A stretch of DNA of 64,000 bases, taken from UBA11986 sp031402435 (GTDB lineage Bacteria > Bacteroidota > Ignavibacteria > UBA10030 > UBA6906). The notes under the pieces are model-generated. The model was not told the DNA's origin and ran no database searches. It worked only from the letters and a program-made list of their open reading frames with translations. Both the position numbers and the translations under genes were made by a program. Shown here piece by piece: positions 24,632 to 34,147 of this stretch; the stretch's first letter is position 1; each line of letters begins with the position of its first letter. The DNA is taken from the NCBI GenBank assembly GCA_031402435.1, contig JANNSJ010000015.1, positions 124,001 to 188,000 on the forward strand. Reading direction: 5' to 3'.

Positions 24632-25498
24632 ATGAGCAACACACCGCAGCTTTCAATAATCATTACCAATTGGAATACGAAGGAATTTGTACGTGGAGCG
24701 TTGCAGTCCATCCTTGATCATCTACCACGGGTGTCGTATGAGATAATCGTCGTTGACAATGCTTCCGAAGACGGTAGTCCTGCGATGATTGCACAATCGT
24801 TTCCTTCTGTGCGGCTCATTCGCAACAATCAGAATGAAGGTTATGCCAGAGGGAACAATCAGGGAGCGGCGGCAGCGAAAGGAGGGACGCTCCTGTTGTT
24901 GGGAAGTGATGTGGTTATTCCAAATGAGAGCTTGCAGAAGATGTTCGATTACTTCTCGTCTCGTTCGGATGTCGGGGCTGTCAGTTGCCGGTTGTTGAAC
25001 CCTGACCGGACTGTTCAGCAGTCATGCCGCCGATTCCCCACGCTCACCGATGCCATGCTGACGTACCTTTCGCTTCACGAGCTTGCACCATCATACAACA
25101 TCCGTGATTTTGATTTCTACCGTACACAGGAGGTTGACCAGCCCGCGGCAACATGCCTGATGATCCGGAAATCGATTGTTGAAAAGATCGGGCTCTTCGA
25201 TGAGCGCTACACGATTCTCTACAATGATGTGGATCTGTGCCAGCGCATCCGTGATGCGGGATGGAAGATCATGTACTTTGCCGAAGCGGAGATTATCCAC
25301 CACGGAAGCCAGAGTACGAACCGTGCAACGCACGCTGTTCGCCTTGAAATGTACCGCAACATTTTGGTATATTACTTCCGCACTGTAGGTGTTCTTGCGA
25401 TCGTTCTGTTATTGCCGATCCTTGCGATTCGACTTGCAATCGTCAACAGGGGAAGAAATGTACTCGGTCTTTTTTCGCTTTCGTATCTTTCCAGGTAA
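24632..25498 (+). CDS. Family 2 glycosyltransferase (first gene of glycan cluster)
   Basis: The 288-residue product has a GT-A fold: SIIITNWNTKEFV, EIIVVDNASEDGSPAMI, GNNQGAAAAKGGTLLLLGSDVV with the SD metal/nucleotide site, and a late FDERYTILYNDVDLCQRIRDAGW loop typical of rhamnosyl-type GT2 enzymes (WbbL-like). A C-terminal hydrophobic stretch (VLAIVLLLPILAI) anchors it to the membrane. It would transfer an NDP-sugar to a lipid-linked acceptor on the cytosolic side. It begins the tightly packed cluster and is followed after 3 nt by the flippase gene. A leader of about 230 bp precedes it, shared with the divergent protease promoter. Confidence 0.88.
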   Translation: MSNTPQLSIIITNWNTKEFVRGALQSILDHLPRVSYEIIVVDNASEDGSPAMIAQSFPSVRLIRNNQNEGYARGNNQGAAAAKGGTLLLLGSDVVIPNESLQKMFDYFSSRSDVGAVSCRLLNPDRTVQQSCRRFPTLTDAMLTYLSLHELAPSYNIRDFDFYRTQEVDQPAATCLMIRKSIVEKIGLFDERYTILYNDVDLCQRIRDAGWKIMYFAEAEIIHHGSQSTNRATHAVRLEMYRNILVYYFRTVGVLAIVLLLPILAIRLAIVNRGRNVLGLFSLSYLSR

Positions 25499-25501
25499 TT
25501 A

Positions 25502-27070
25502 ATGCAGGAAAGCCTGTCGTCTTCAAGGGCGGTCGTGAGGAGTGCGTTCTTCAACCTCCTCGGCTTTGCTGTCTCTGTTCTCTATATGTTGTTCCTGGTC
25601 CCCATTGTTGTCGGACATGTCGGAATTGAACAATACGGTTTGTGGTCTCTTGTTCTTGCTCTCACAGGATACGTCGGCCTGATGGATCTCGGCATTGGCA
25701 CTTCCTTCGTCCCATACATCGCCCGGTATATCTCACTCAAAGCGTATAATGATGTGAACAAAGTCATCCAACATGGGATGCTGTATTATGCCGGCCTCTC
25801 GCTGTTGGTTCTTGGAATTGGATATGCCATTGCGCCGTTGTTGTTTTCGCTCGTCAGAATTCCGGCGGTGTATCTTGAATCGGCGCGCACATTATTCCTC
25901 ATCGCTCTTGTAGGCTTCTCTGTTTCTTCGTTTGCAGGTATCTTCGGGAGTGTCTTGAGCGCTCTTCAAAGAATGGATACATATAACATCCTTCTCACAC
26001 TATTTTTGGTCGAGAAATTTGTGGCGATTGCTGTCGCTCTGGCGATGGGGTACGGATTGCTTGGTCTCATGGTTGCCGATTTGGCCGTAACGACTCTCGG
26101 GCTGATTCCGTTGCTTGTCATGACAAAAAAGTACTTTCCCGACCTCTCATTGCGGTGGATGGGATATGATGGCGCAGTGATGAAGAAGTTGTTCAAGTTT
26201 GGCACACAACTTCAGGTCAGCCGTATTGCAGAAACGATCCAATCACAATTCGACAAGCTCATCCTTTCACGGTTCATCGGACTTTCGGCAGTGTCAATGT
26301 ATGATTTTGGTTCGAGGCCCGGCAGCCGGTTGAGAGCGCTGCCTATGACGGCAGTGTCATCCTTGATACCGGCCGTCTCCGCGTTGGACGCAGTCCAGAA
26401 CCGAAGCCGTATTCAGTCAGCCTTGATTCGGTCGACACGGTACCTCGCCATCGTTGCCATCCCGATGTTTTCCTTTTTCATTTGCTTTGCAGGGGAGATT
26501 ATTTACATCTGGCTTGGAGATGGATTTGAACAGGCAGCCATGACGCTCAGGCTTCTCTCTATTGCGCATGTTGTCAGCGTTGTCGCAAGTGCAATGGCTC
26601 TCGTCTCACAGGGCATGGGTGAACCGGGCGTCCAGATGCGCACGACGCTGATTCAGGCGACGCTGAACATAGTTCTTTCCCTCACGCTTGCAATCATGTT
26701 TGGATTTTACGGAGCTGTTGTCGGCACGACGATCTCGGTAATTGTTGGCGGTGTGCTGCTCTTTCAATGGTATGGTAAACGGTTGATCGACCATCCGCTT
26801 TCGTTGTTTGTGCAGGTTATGATAAAGCCGCTCGCCGTTGCTCTTCCATCGATTGCCATAGGACTTGCCGTGTCATGGATTGCACAACGCTTATTTGACT
26901 TCCACACGAGAATTGAAATCGGAGTGCTTCTTGCCGGTGTGTCAGTTCTCTTTGTTGTTCTCTATGGCGTGATGATTGTGCGGTTCAAGGTTCTTACCCC
27001 GGACGATCGAGGGTTTATTGAGGGAGTAATGCCGGAGCGTTTCAAGTATCTCTTAAGATTCGTCACGTGA
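25502..27070 (+). CDS. Lipid-linked oligosaccharide flippase, Wzx/MurJ-like
   Basis: The 522-residue protein has about 12-14 predicted membrane helices (for example FFNLLGFAVSVLYMLFLVP near the start and PSIAIGLAVSWIA toward the end). It belongs to the polysaccharide biosynthesis/MATE-like flippase superfamily. The N-terminal NLLGFAVSVLYMLFLVPIVVGHVGIEQYG and ALQRMDTYN loop fit Wzx proteins. It would move undecaprenyl-linked glycans across the inner membrane. It is located directly between glycosyltransferases, 3 nt after the first and overlapping the next gene by 4 nt. No glycan polymerase (Wzy) or ligase was found in the cluster. Confidence 0.82.
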   Translation: MQESLSSSRAVVRSAFFNLLGFAVSVLYMLFLVPIVVGHVGIEQYGLWSLVLALTGYVGLMDLGIGTSFVPYIARYISLKAYNDVNKVIQHGMLYYAGLSLLVLGIGYAIAPLLFSLVRIPAVYLESARTLFLIALVGFSVSSFAGIFGSVLSALQRMDTYNILLTLFLVEKFVAIAVALAMGYGLLGLMVADLAVTTLGLIPLLVMTKKYFPDLSLRWMGYDGAVMKKLFKFGTQLQVSRIAETIQSQFDKLILSRFIGLSAVSMYDFGSRPGSRLRALPMTAVSSLIPAVSALDAVQNRSRIQSALIRSTRYLAIVAIPMFSFFICFAGEIIYIWLGDGFEQAAMTLRLLSIAHVVSVVASAMALVSQGMGEPGVQMRTTLIQATLNIVLSLTLAIMFGFYGAVVGTTISVIVGGVLLFQWYGKRLIDHPLSLFVQVMIKPLAVALPSIAIGLAVSWIAQRLFDFHTRIEIGVLLAGVSVLFVVLYGVMIVRFKVLTPDDRGFIEGVMPERFKYLLRFVT

Positions 27071-27813
27071 GTACGCCAACATTTCTGAAGCGACTGATAT
27101 TACCGGGAGAGCATTGGAGTCTCGATGTCGATCTCCGCTATCTTCCCGTTGTGCGCTTTCTCAAAGCACACGCTCCCGGCACGACCGTACTTGAGGTAGG
27201 TTCGAGCAGCACAGGAATAACACCCTATGTCAATGAATTGGTGATCGGCTCTGATGCGTCGTTTCCCGGCAGTGTAGCTCCGGGATTGTTACCCGTCATC
27301 GCCATCGGAGCGTTGCCGTTTCGGGATAAGAGTTTTGATGCGGTGATCTCGCTTGACACGCTGGAACATGTTCCCCGCTCATCCCGGCAATTGTTCATGA
27401 ATGAACTGGTTCGTATTGCCCGCAAGTATGTGATTGTAGGATTTCCAGAAGGCGATGCAGCAGAGCGTCATGATGCTGCGATGGAGGAATACTTTGTCAG
27501 GCAACAAGGGAGTGCCCTCGAGTTCTTTGTTGAACATCGCGAGTACAGGATTCCACGGCAGGAAGATCTGTCGATCTACTTTAAGGTAGCGGAGGAACAG
27601 AGCGGTCGCGTGTTTGATGTGCGCCGGGTAAAGAATGTTAATATCACCCTTCGTAATGTGTTTATGCGAACCATCTGGAACAAACGTCGTGCGGTACAAC
27701 GTGTGTACTTTCTTCTCACGGCGTTGTCGCGGTGGGACTGGCTATTCCATCACGGTGTATGTTATCGTTCAATATATTTTCTTACGATGAAGCAGGCGAA
27801 CAATGGCCGGTAA
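27067..27813 (+). CDS. SAM-dependent methyltransferase in glycan cluster
   Basis: The 248-residue product starts at GTG 27067, overlapping the flippase stop by 4 nt. The motif I region is VLEVGSSSTGITPYV and the acidic loop is DAVISLDTLEHVPRS, of Methyltransf_11 type; post-motif KYVIVGFPEGDAAER follows. A C-terminal basic helical part (RRAVQRVYFLLTALSRW) may associate with the membrane. It probably methylates a sugar or its lipid carrier. Its stop overlaps the next methyltransferase by 11 nt. Confidence 0.78.
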   Translation: MSTPTFLKRLILPGEHWSLDVDLRYLPVVRFLKAHAPGTTVLEVGSSSTGITPYVNELVIGSDASFPGSVAPGLLPVIAIGALPFRDKSFDAVISLDTLEHVPRSSRQLFMNELVRIARKYVIVGFPEGDAAERHDAAMEEYFVRQQGSALEFFVEHREYRIPRQEDLSIYFKVAEEQSGRVFDVRRVKNVNITLRNVFMRTIWNKRRAVQRVYFLLTALSRWDWLFHHGVCYRSIYFLTMKQANNGR

Positions 27814-28531
27814 GATGCAATCATCCCCTGCATTCCTTGCACGGGAATATCATGATTTTCACCGGACTTCAGTGGCCCGGTTTGTTGAGTCAGTTGCTCC
27901 AACTGTCCCTGCTGGCGCCACCATTGTCGATGCCGGAGCAGGAGAAGCATGGTACGAGCCGCTATTTGCTCAGGCCCGGTATATTGCTCTTGATTATGCC
28001 GTGGGAGATTCAGCGTGGGATTATTCGAAACTCGATGTTGTGTGTGACCTCCATATCGTTCCTCTGAAAACAAATAGTGTTCCCTATGTTCTCTGCACCC
28101 AGACGCTTGAACACATCCAACGTCCACACGTGGTGCTGGCTGAGTTGCATCGTATACTCCTTCCCGGCGGAACACTGTTCTGCTCGTTGCCCTTTATTGG
28201 GGATGCTCATCACCAGGAGCCGTACGATTTCTTTCGCTACACACGGTATGCAGTAGACTATCTCTTTACCTCTTCCGGGTTTTCGGAAGTTACGATCTCA
28301 CCGATCGGCGGATACAATACGCTGCTGGTATCGCTTCTTCAGAAGGGATTGTACCGGTATGCTGAGAAGAATGTGAAGAGGCAATGGATCATTGCGGCCC
28401 CGATAGGCTTGTTGCAGAAATTTCTTTTCCTCCTTACCCGATGGGCGAACATCCTTGCATGGAAGCAAGACCAAAAAGACCCTGACCGGTATCGTTTCGC
28501 AATGGGCTTCACTGTCATTGCCAAGAAATGA
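27803..28531 (+). CDS. SAM-dependent methyltransferase in glycan cluster
   Basis: The 242-residue product starts at ATG 27803. Motif I is TIVDAGAGEAWYEPLF, followed by YVLCTQTLEHIQRPHVVLAELHRILLPGGTLFCSLPF, the family signature of Methyltransf_11. The C-terminal helices contain RQWIIAAPIGLLQKFLFLLTRW, a likely membrane-contact segment. Its position and 4-nt overlap with the next glycosyltransferase place it in glycan modification. Together with the preceding gene it forms a methyltransferase pair. Confidence 0.78.
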   Translation: MAGKMQSSPAFLAREYHDFHRTSVARFVESVAPTVPAGATIVDAGAGEAWYEPLFAQARYIALDYAVGDSAWDYSKLDVVCDLHIVPLKTNSVPYVLCTQTLEHIQRPHVVLAELHRILLPGGTLFCSLPFIGDAHHQEPYDFFRYTRYAVDYLFTSSGFSEVTISPIGGYNTLLVSLLQKGLYRYAEKNVKRQWIIAAPIGLLQKFLFLLTRWANILAWKQDQKDPDRYRFAMGFTVIAKK

Positions 28532-29478
28532 CGACGCCGACGGTTTCCCTTGTCATTCCGAATTGGAACGGGCTTGTGCATTTGAAGGATTGCTTTGATG
28601 CAATTGCCCGACAAACACTCCTGCCATACGAGACAATCATGGTGGACAACGGATCAACGGATGGGTCATTCGAGTTTGTCAGGCAGCGCTATCCCCATGT
28701 TCACATCATTGCCCTCTCATCGAATCATGGTTTTGCCTACGCAGTGAACCGCGGCATCGAAGCTGCACGGGGTGAGTTCATCGGTCTGCTCAACAATGAC
28801 ACTGACCTTGATGACCACTGGCTCGAACGATTGGTGACAGCGTTGAAAAAGGATCAGAGTCTTGGGAGCGCCGCATGCAAAATGCTGAACTTCTACAACC
28901 GTTCAATGATAGACTCGGCCGGTGATGGGCTTACGCCGTATGGTTCCGTGTACAACAGGGGACACGGCGAACAGGATGGACCAGGGTTCCATACACAAGA
29001 GCTTGTGTTTGGGGCTTGTGCGGGCGCATCCTTGTATCGCAGGGATGTGTTCAAAGAGGTGGGAGTGTTTGATGAGGACTTTGTTTCCTTTTACGAAGAT
29101 GTTGATATGTCGCTCCGTCTGCAACTCGCAGGGTTCAAATGCATCTATGTCTCTGACGCAGTGTGTTACCACAAGCGTGGTGCAACGGGTGGCAAGGCAT
29201 CAGCCTATCCCGTGAAGATGACCGAACGGAACCTGCTTGCGTTCTACGTAAAGAGTTTTCCTTTGCCTCTCTTGCTGTCCATGTTGCCGTTCATCATTGC
29301 TGGAACGATACGAAGGATATTCCGTGCTGTGCTGGCAGGTCTCGGCGGGCCGGCGCTGACAGGCTTCCTCGAAGGACTCAGGCTCATGCCGGGAATGATC
29401 CGGAAACGTTCACTTGTTCAGAGTACCCGAAGGGTTGACATTTCATACTTGAAATCGCTCATGAGAAAGAACGACTGA
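28528..29478 (+). CDS. Family 2 glycosyltransferase
   Basis: The 316-residue GT2 enzyme starts with an ATGA overlap. Motifs: VSLVIPNWNGLVHLKDC, ETIMVDNGSTDGSFEFV and GEFIGLLNNDTDLDDHW (DxD-type region), then the FDEDFVSFYEDVDMSLRLQLAGF acceptor loop of rhamnosyltransferase-like enzymes. A C-terminal hydrophobic patch (LPLLLSMLPFIIAG) is present. It acts at the cytosolic membrane face on a lipid-linked glycan. The next gene starts 1 nt after its stop. Confidence 0.85.
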   Translation: MTTPTVSLVIPNWNGLVHLKDCFDAIARQTLLPYETIMVDNGSTDGSFEFVRQRYPHVHIIALSSNHGFAYAVNRGIEAARGEFIGLLNNDTDLDDHWLERLVTALKKDQSLGSAACKMLNFYNRSMIDSAGDGLTPYGSVYNRGHGEQDGPGFHTQELVFGACAGASLYRRDVFKEVGVFDEDFVSFYEDVDMSLRLQLAGFKCIYVSDAVCYHKRGATGGKASAYPVKMTERNLLAFYVKSFPLPLLLSMLPFIIAGTIRRIFRAVLAGLGGPALTGFLEGLRLMPGMIRKRSLVQSTRRVDISYLKSLMRKND

Positions 29479-29479
29479 C

Positions 29480-30463
29480 ATGACTGACATGTCCATCATC
29501 ATCGTCAACCTGAATACACGGGGCTTGCTCAAAGCGTGCCTCGATTCAGTATTCGCTGAAGGTTCAAATCTCGACCTTGAAGTGATCGTTATCGACAATG
29601 GATCGACCGATGGAAGTATAGAGATGATGACGACCGATTATCCGACGGTCAAACGCAAAGTGAATATATCAAACGAAGGCTTTGCAAAACCGAACAACGA
29701 TGGCATGCGCATGGCAACCGGGCGATACCTGTTTCTCCTGAACTCCGATACCGTCGTCACGCCAGGGGCGTTCAGGACGTTGAAAATCTTCCTTGACGCA
29801 CATCCTGGTGCGGGAGTTTGCGGACCAAAGCTGTTGTATCCTGACGGCAGGCTTCAGAGATCAGTGTCCTCGTTTCATTCGCTCTGGACTCATACGTGCG
29901 ACATGCTTGCGCTGGACAAATTTCTTCCGAACACGCGGCTCTTCGGTGGTGGTGAGATGACAACGTTCCCATACGATGAGAATCAGACTCAGGAAGTGGA
30001 GAGTTTGATGGGAGCTGCGGTGCTGGTACGGCGGGAAGTGTGGGAACAGGTTGGCGGCTTTGACGAGCGGTTGATGATCTACTACAACGAGATGGATTGG
30101 TTTATGCGCATCAAGCGTGCGGGATGGAAGATATACTATGTACATGACGCACAGATAGTCCATCATCGAGGGATGACCGCTGCAGCGGTAAACAGCGCCT
30201 TCACGTATTTTGATGAGATGTATTTAAACACGCTCCTATTCTTCCACAAGCATTATGGCCCGTTCGCCGTTACTGCATACAAGGTTCTGCTCATCGTCGG
30301 GTTTGTTCCACGCACCATCGTGTGGTGTTTGCGCCGTTTGGTCGATCATTCGGAATATGCCGTACACATGTCCATCTACGGATGGAAGACGCTGAAGCTT
30401 GGACTGACGTTCTGGTCGCCGCTGCCGGCATCTCTCACTCATGATGATTCCCGCAATGAGTGA
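29480..30463 (+). CDS. Family 2 glycosyltransferase
   Basis: The 327-residue GT2 protein has MSIIIVNLNTRGLLKACLDS, EVIVIDNGSTDGSIEMM and GRYLFLLNSDTVVTPGA, followed by FDERLMIYYNEMDWFMRIKRAGWKI. One C-terminal membrane-associating segment (AYKVLLIVGFVPRTIVWCL) is seen. It is closely similar in architecture to the other five GT2 enzymes of the cluster. Its stop codon lies inside the start region of the next glycosyltransferase. Confidence 0.85.
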   Translation: MTDMSIIIVNLNTRGLLKACLDSVFAEGSNLDLEVIVIDNGSTDGSIEMMTTDYPTVKRKVNISNEGFAKPNNDGMRMATGRYLFLLNSDTVVTPGAFRTLKIFLDAHPGAGVCGPKLLYPDGRLQRSVSSFHSLWTHTCDMLALDKFLPNTRLFGGGEMTTFPYDENQTQEVESLMGAAVLVRREVWEQVGGFDERLMIYYNEMDWFMRIKRAGWKIYYVHDAQIVHHRGMTAAAVNSAFTYFDEMYLNTLLFFHKHYGPFAVTAYKVLLIVGFVPRTIVWCLRRLVDHSEYAVHMSIYGWKTLKLGLTFWSPLPASLTHDDSRNE

Positions 30464-31487
30464 AGCCGGAATGACAGCCTCGCCCGGACTCGTCAGCGTC
30501 ATTGTCGTCAACTACAACGGGGCGAACGTTATCAGAGATTGTCTTCTGAGCGTTTTCGCCCAGCCGTATCAGCCCATCGAAGTGATTGTTGTGGATAACG
30601 CCTCAACGGACGGGAGCGTTGCGATGATCAAGCAGGAATTCCCCGGAGTAAAGCTTGTTGTGAACGGGACGAATCTTGGCTTTGCCGGTGGAAACAATCG
30701 GGGTGTATCTGCTGCACGAGGAGAGTACATCGTTCTTCTGAACAACGACACCACGGTCGAGCGGAGTTGGTTGATAGCTCTCATGGAGATGCTCCAGCAA
30801 AAGGATGTCGGTGCGGTAACATCAAGGGTTGTGACGGATGGTGTACCGGCAACATTCTACGAAATGAACGGCACAATCAATTTTCTCGGCTACAACATCA
30901 TGCGTGTGTTTAAGGATCTGTCGCAGGTGTTCTTTGCGGGTGGAGCCTCGTTGATGTTCAGAAAAGAAACGGTCGGCATGCTTTTCCCGGATGAGTTCTT
31001 TGTGTATCAGGAGGATGTGTTTCTCTCATGGAAACTGCGGGTGCAGGGGATGACGGTGGCGATGGCTCAACAATCGGTTGTGCATCATCGCGGGAGTGCA
31101 ACAGCCCGCCAACAGACATCAGCATTCGTTACGTTTTATCAGGAAAGAAACAGGCTCTTGAATGTGCTGTTGTTCTATGAAGCCCGTACTCTTGTTCTGT
31201 TGATTCCATATTTCATCGCCGATGCAGTAGCGAAGGTCCTGTTGAGCATGGTTGGCCGGCATAAGTCTCTTGTCGGTATTGTCCGATCCTACTGGTGGAT
31301 CGTCGCTCATCCTGAATGGATCAAAGGGGAGAGGCAAAGCATTCAGACACACCGCTTAGTTCCCGATACATCCATCATGAGTCTGATGAGTTACAAAGTG
31401 ATTGATGGTGATTCGTCGGTTGTGAAACTGATCAATGCAATCTCAAGGCTGTATGCGCAGCTTGTCGGACTTGCCTTCCATGATTGA
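30456..31487 (+). CDS. Family 2 glycosyltransferase
   Basis: The 343-residue product is read from ATG 30456, which overlaps the upstream stop in ATGAGTGA; an ATG at 30441 is also possible. Motifs: LVSVIVVNYNGANVIRDCL, EVIVVDNASTDGSVAMI, GEYIVLLNNDTTVERSW and FPDEFFVYQEDVFLSWKLRVQGM, the DxD and acceptor loops of GT2 enzymes. The C-terminal region VLLIPYFIADAVAKVLLSMV is hydrophobic. The cluster order suggests it adds one of the middle sugars, but this cannot be determined from sequence. Confidence 0.83.
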   Translation: MSEAGMTASPGLVSVIVVNYNGANVIRDCLLSVFAQPYQPIEVIVVDNASTDGSVAMIKQEFPGVKLVVNGTNLGFAGGNNRGVSAARGEYIVLLNNDTTVERSWLIALMEMLQQKDVGAVTSRVVTDGVPATFYEMNGTINFLGYNIMRVFKDLSQVFFAGGASLMFRKETVGMLFPDEFFVYQEDVFLSWKLRVQGMTVAMAQQSVVHHRGSATARQQTSAFVTFYQERNRLLNVLLFYEARTLVLLIPYFIADAVAKVLLSMVGRHKSLVGIVRSYWWIVAHPEWIKGERQSIQTHRLVPDTSIMSLMSYKVIDGDSSVVKLINAISRLYAQLVGLAFHD

Positions 31488-32415
31488 TCTCACCATCATC
31501 ATCGTATCGTGGAACTGCAGAGAGTATCTGGAGAATTGTCTTCGATCCATAGATGCTTCTGCTCCGGCGATATCGTACAAGGTTATGGTTGTCGACAACA
31601 ACTCAACGGACGCGACTGTTGAGTTGTTACGGAAGGATTTTACGAGCGTTGAGATACACGCTAACAAGGAGAATGTTGGGTTTGCGGTTGCAAACAATCA
31701 GGCAATGGGCACTGCACGGAGCCGATACATGATGTTGCTCAATCCCGATACGCTTGTCCATCCCGGCGCTTTGGATGCACTGGTGCGGTTCATGGACGGG
31801 CATCCATCGGTGTGGGCCGTAGGCCCGGCAATGCTGAACCGTGATGGTTCGCCACAGCGAACGGGGGTACGCTTTCCCAATAGTTGGAATATATTGTGTG
31901 AAGCACTGTTCCTGGACAGACTCTTTCCGACATCGATGATGTGCGGTCGCCATAAGGAATTGTACAAGGATGATGCAATCTCTCGCCCCGTTGATTATGT
32001 GCAGGGCGCATGTTTGATGATTCGATCCGATGTGTTCAAGAAAGTCGGCGGCATGGATGAGAAGTTCTTCATGTATTTTGAGGAAACCGACTGGTGCTGC
32101 AGAATGTACAAGGCTGGCGGCCAGGTATATCTCTGTCCGGATGCGAAGGTAACGCATTTCGGCGGAGGAGACGTGGGACATTATGATGAAGTGCGGCTCG
32201 TTCATTATCATCGCAGCCTGTTTCTGTTCTACAAAAAACATCGTTCATTGTTCTCCTCGATACTGGTAAGGATCATTGTCGCAGAACGGTCGCTGATTCG
32301 CGTTGTTGTTTGGGTAATTGTAGCGTTGGCTCATCCACATATGCGATCATCAGCGGTGTCGAGTATCCGCGGCTACCTGCGTACTTTTAGTATCATCTTT
32401 GAACAGGTGAGGTAG
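31480..32415 (+). CDS. Family 2 glycosyltransferase
   Basis: The 311-residue product is read from ATG 31480 (MIDLTIIIVSWNC), overlapping the previous stop in ATGATTGA. The frame extends further upstream, but that part belongs to the preceding gene's 3' end. Motifs: YKVMVVDNNSTDATVELL, SRYMMLLNPDTLVHPG, and MDEKFFMYFEETDWCCRMYKAGG as the acceptor loop. A C-terminal hydrophobic segment (LIRVVVWVIVALAHP) is present. It is probably a rhamnosyl-like or related transferase. Confidence 0.83.
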   Translation: MIDLTIIIVSWNCREYLENCLRSIDASAPAISYKVMVVDNNSTDATVELLRKDFTSVEIHANKENVGFAVANNQAMGTARSRYMMLLNPDTLVHPGALDALVRFMDGHPSVWAVGPAMLNRDGSPQRTGVRFPNSWNILCEALFLDRLFPTSMMCGRHKELYKDDAISRPVDYVQGACLMIRSDVFKKVGGMDEKFFMYFEETDWCCRMYKAGGQVYLCPDAKVTHFGGGDVGHYDEVRLVHYHRSLFLFYKKHRSLFSSILVRIIVAERSLIRVVVWVIVALAHPHMRSSAVSSIRGYLRTFSIIFEQVR

Positions 32416-32421
32416 CAGCTT

Positions 32422-33423
32422 ATGACTCCGAATTTCTCTGTCGTTATCCCAACCCATAACCGAAAGGAATCCCTTGTCCGTTGTCTTGCATCTCTGGCCG
32501 GACAATCGTTTCCTGTATCTGACTTCGAAGTGATCGTTGTTGATGACGGTTCAACCGATGGTACACAGGCTGCACTTGAGAACCAGAAGTGGGGCTTCCA
32601 CCTGACATATCTCGTTCAGCAGAACAGTGGTCCATCCGTTGCCCGGAATTTCGGTGTGAATCATGCCAGAGGGGAGACCATTGCGTTCACAGAGGACGAC
32701 ATTGAAGTTCATCCCGATTGGTTGACGAGGGCGGCATCATATTTTCAAGATGCCTCGCTAGGGCTTCTGGAAGGAAGAACCGTGTACGCTGGCACAGGCA
32801 AGGATGTCAGAAGATTCGAGCATCTGCCGCGGCACGGATTCATTCCATGCAATCTCTTCATCAGAAGGGATGTAATCCATCGTCTCGGTGGATACGATCC
32901 GGCGTTTTACGATCCGAAGACAAAGCTCTACTTCCGGGAAGATGCCGATCTTGGGTTTCAGGTTCTTGAGTCTGGCGTCACGACAACAATTGCTACCGAC
33001 GTGGTGGTCGAACATCCCGAGCAGTTCTCAAATCTGGCCGCGTGCTTCCGGCATGTACAGCGGTATTATTTTGATCCATTACTCTACAGAAAACATCCAC
33101 GACTCTTCAGAGATATGATCGAAGTGAAGACCATCGTTGGCCTGACAGTACATCGTCCCCAGCATTACCTGGCACTGTTGGATGTTGTGCTGCTCGGATC
33201 CCTGATCGGTTCTCTCGTTCAGGGTGATGTCACGGGAATATATGCCTCGGGTGCCGGTGTGTTTGTGTGTTCGATTCTTTTTCGTTATAAATATCAGGGC
33301 AGAAATGCGATCCGTAAGCATAGGATTCTCGAAACATTTGGATTTGTCCTGTTGCCTTTTGTCTACGTCTCGTCGTTTATCAGGGGATGTTTGCGCTTCA
33401 AATCGTTTGGTTCGATTCTTTAG
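32422..33423 (+). CDS. Family 2 glycosyltransferase with C-terminal membrane segments
   Basis: The 333-residue product differs from the five others in having the classical GT2 opening FSVVIPTHNRKESLVRC and the more canonical VDDGSTDGT and GETIAFTEDDIEVHPDW. FREDADLGFQVLESG serves as a later acidic loop. Two or three C-terminal membrane helices (YLALLDVVLLGSLIGSL, IYASGAGVFVCSILF, FGFVLLPFVYVSSFI) suggest an integral enzyme, perhaps one using a polyprenyl-phosphate sugar. It begins 6 nt after the previous gene and ends 10 nt before the next. Confidence 0.84.
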   Translation: MTPNFSVVIPTHNRKESLVRCLASLAGQSFPVSDFEVIVVDDGSTDGTQAALENQKWGFHLTYLVQQNSGPSVARNFGVNHARGETIAFTEDDIEVHPDWLTRAASYFQDASLGLLEGRTVYAGTGKDVRRFEHLPRHGFIPCNLFIRRDVIHRLGGYDPAFYDPKTKLYFREDADLGFQVLESGVTTTIATDVVVEHPEQFSNLAACFRHVQRYYFDPLLYRKHPRLFRDMIEVKTIVGLTVHRPQHYLALLDVVLLGSLIGSLVQGDVTGIYASGAGVFVCSILFRYKYQGRNAIRKHRILETFGFVLLPFVYVSSFIRGCLRFKSFGSIL

Positions 33424-33433
33424 GAAGGCTGCC

Positions 33434-34147
33434 ATGGTATCTCACAATGTGGTTGTGGTATTCTCGTGCTCACCGGAGGACATCGGATGGGAAGAACCCG
33501 TGGTGACGATGCCCGGCTTGCAGCCCGAGGTGGTATTGCTGCACAACGCCATTGTTGCAGACATTGTCGAGAGGCTCTCGGAACAGCCACAGTATCGTGT
33601 CATTCTTTTTGAAACGAGTGATGCACAAATTGATTTTCCGCTTCCAGCAAAAGTGGAACGGAAGATGCAATCGCCGGGACTTCTGCACCGAAGGTTGGCT
33701 GAAGGAGTCAGAGAACTCATGGAAGGCGAGGGCGTGTCCTCAGTGATCGTGTACCTCGGGCGGAACCCGATGTATCCGGTGCCGTTGCTCGTACGCGGCT
33801 TTGAACTGCTCGCCCAGGAGGACGATGTGGTCGCGATTGGCGAGGGATTCCGCGAGTCAAACAATCCCGCTCTCATGTGGCTTGCGATGAAGAACTATCA
33901 CCCCGAATTGTTCGAGAACAACGAACGATGGTGGGAAGGAGGAGCGCCAATGCTCCAGGCAGCCGTTGATGTACCAGCGTTGGTGATGACAGTCCGGTCC
34001 GTCAGAAACATCGCGTCGACCGACGATCTTGGATACCTCTTCCATGAAATTGAGCGCGAGGTGCTCTTGAAACAATGGTACCCTCTGCGGACGTACGAAG
34101 CACTCCACCGGATGCGTAAGAAACACCTGATACCCGAGAGCGCCTGA
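33434..34147 (+). CDS. DUF2064-like (TIGR04282-type) nucleotide-sugar transferase-like protein
   Basis: The 237-residue product is read from ATG 33434, preceded by AGGAAGG; the frame is open upstream within the preceding gene's 3' end. The general layout (VVVVFSCSPEDIG, RVILFETSDAQIDFP, SVIVYLGRNPMYPVPLLVRGFELL, DDVVAIGEG and a C-terminal helix rich in Arg and Tyr) resembles the DUF2064/CofC-like fold that often sits with glycosyltransferases, but the match is loose. It is placed between the glycan genes and nadD, with a one-base stop/start overlap with nadD. It could instead be an unrelated nucleotide-binding protein. Confidence 0.5.
   Translation: MVSHNVVVVFSCSPEDIGWEEPVVTMPGLQPEVVLLHNAIVADIVERLSEQPQYRVILFETSDAQIDFPLPAKVERKMQSPGLLHRRLAEGVRELMEGEGVSSVIVYLGRNPMYPVPLLVRGFELLAQEDDVVAIGEGFRESNNPALMWLAMKNYHPELFENNERWWEGGAPMLQAAVDVPALVMTVRSVRNIASTDDLGYLFHEIEREVLLKQWYPLRTYEALHRMRKKHLIPESA

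Noticed and set aside
33224..33433. Seventy-codon extension of the DUF2064-like gene
   Set aside because: It lies inside the 3' end of the preceding glycosyltransferase in another frame; ATG 33434 has a ribosome site.
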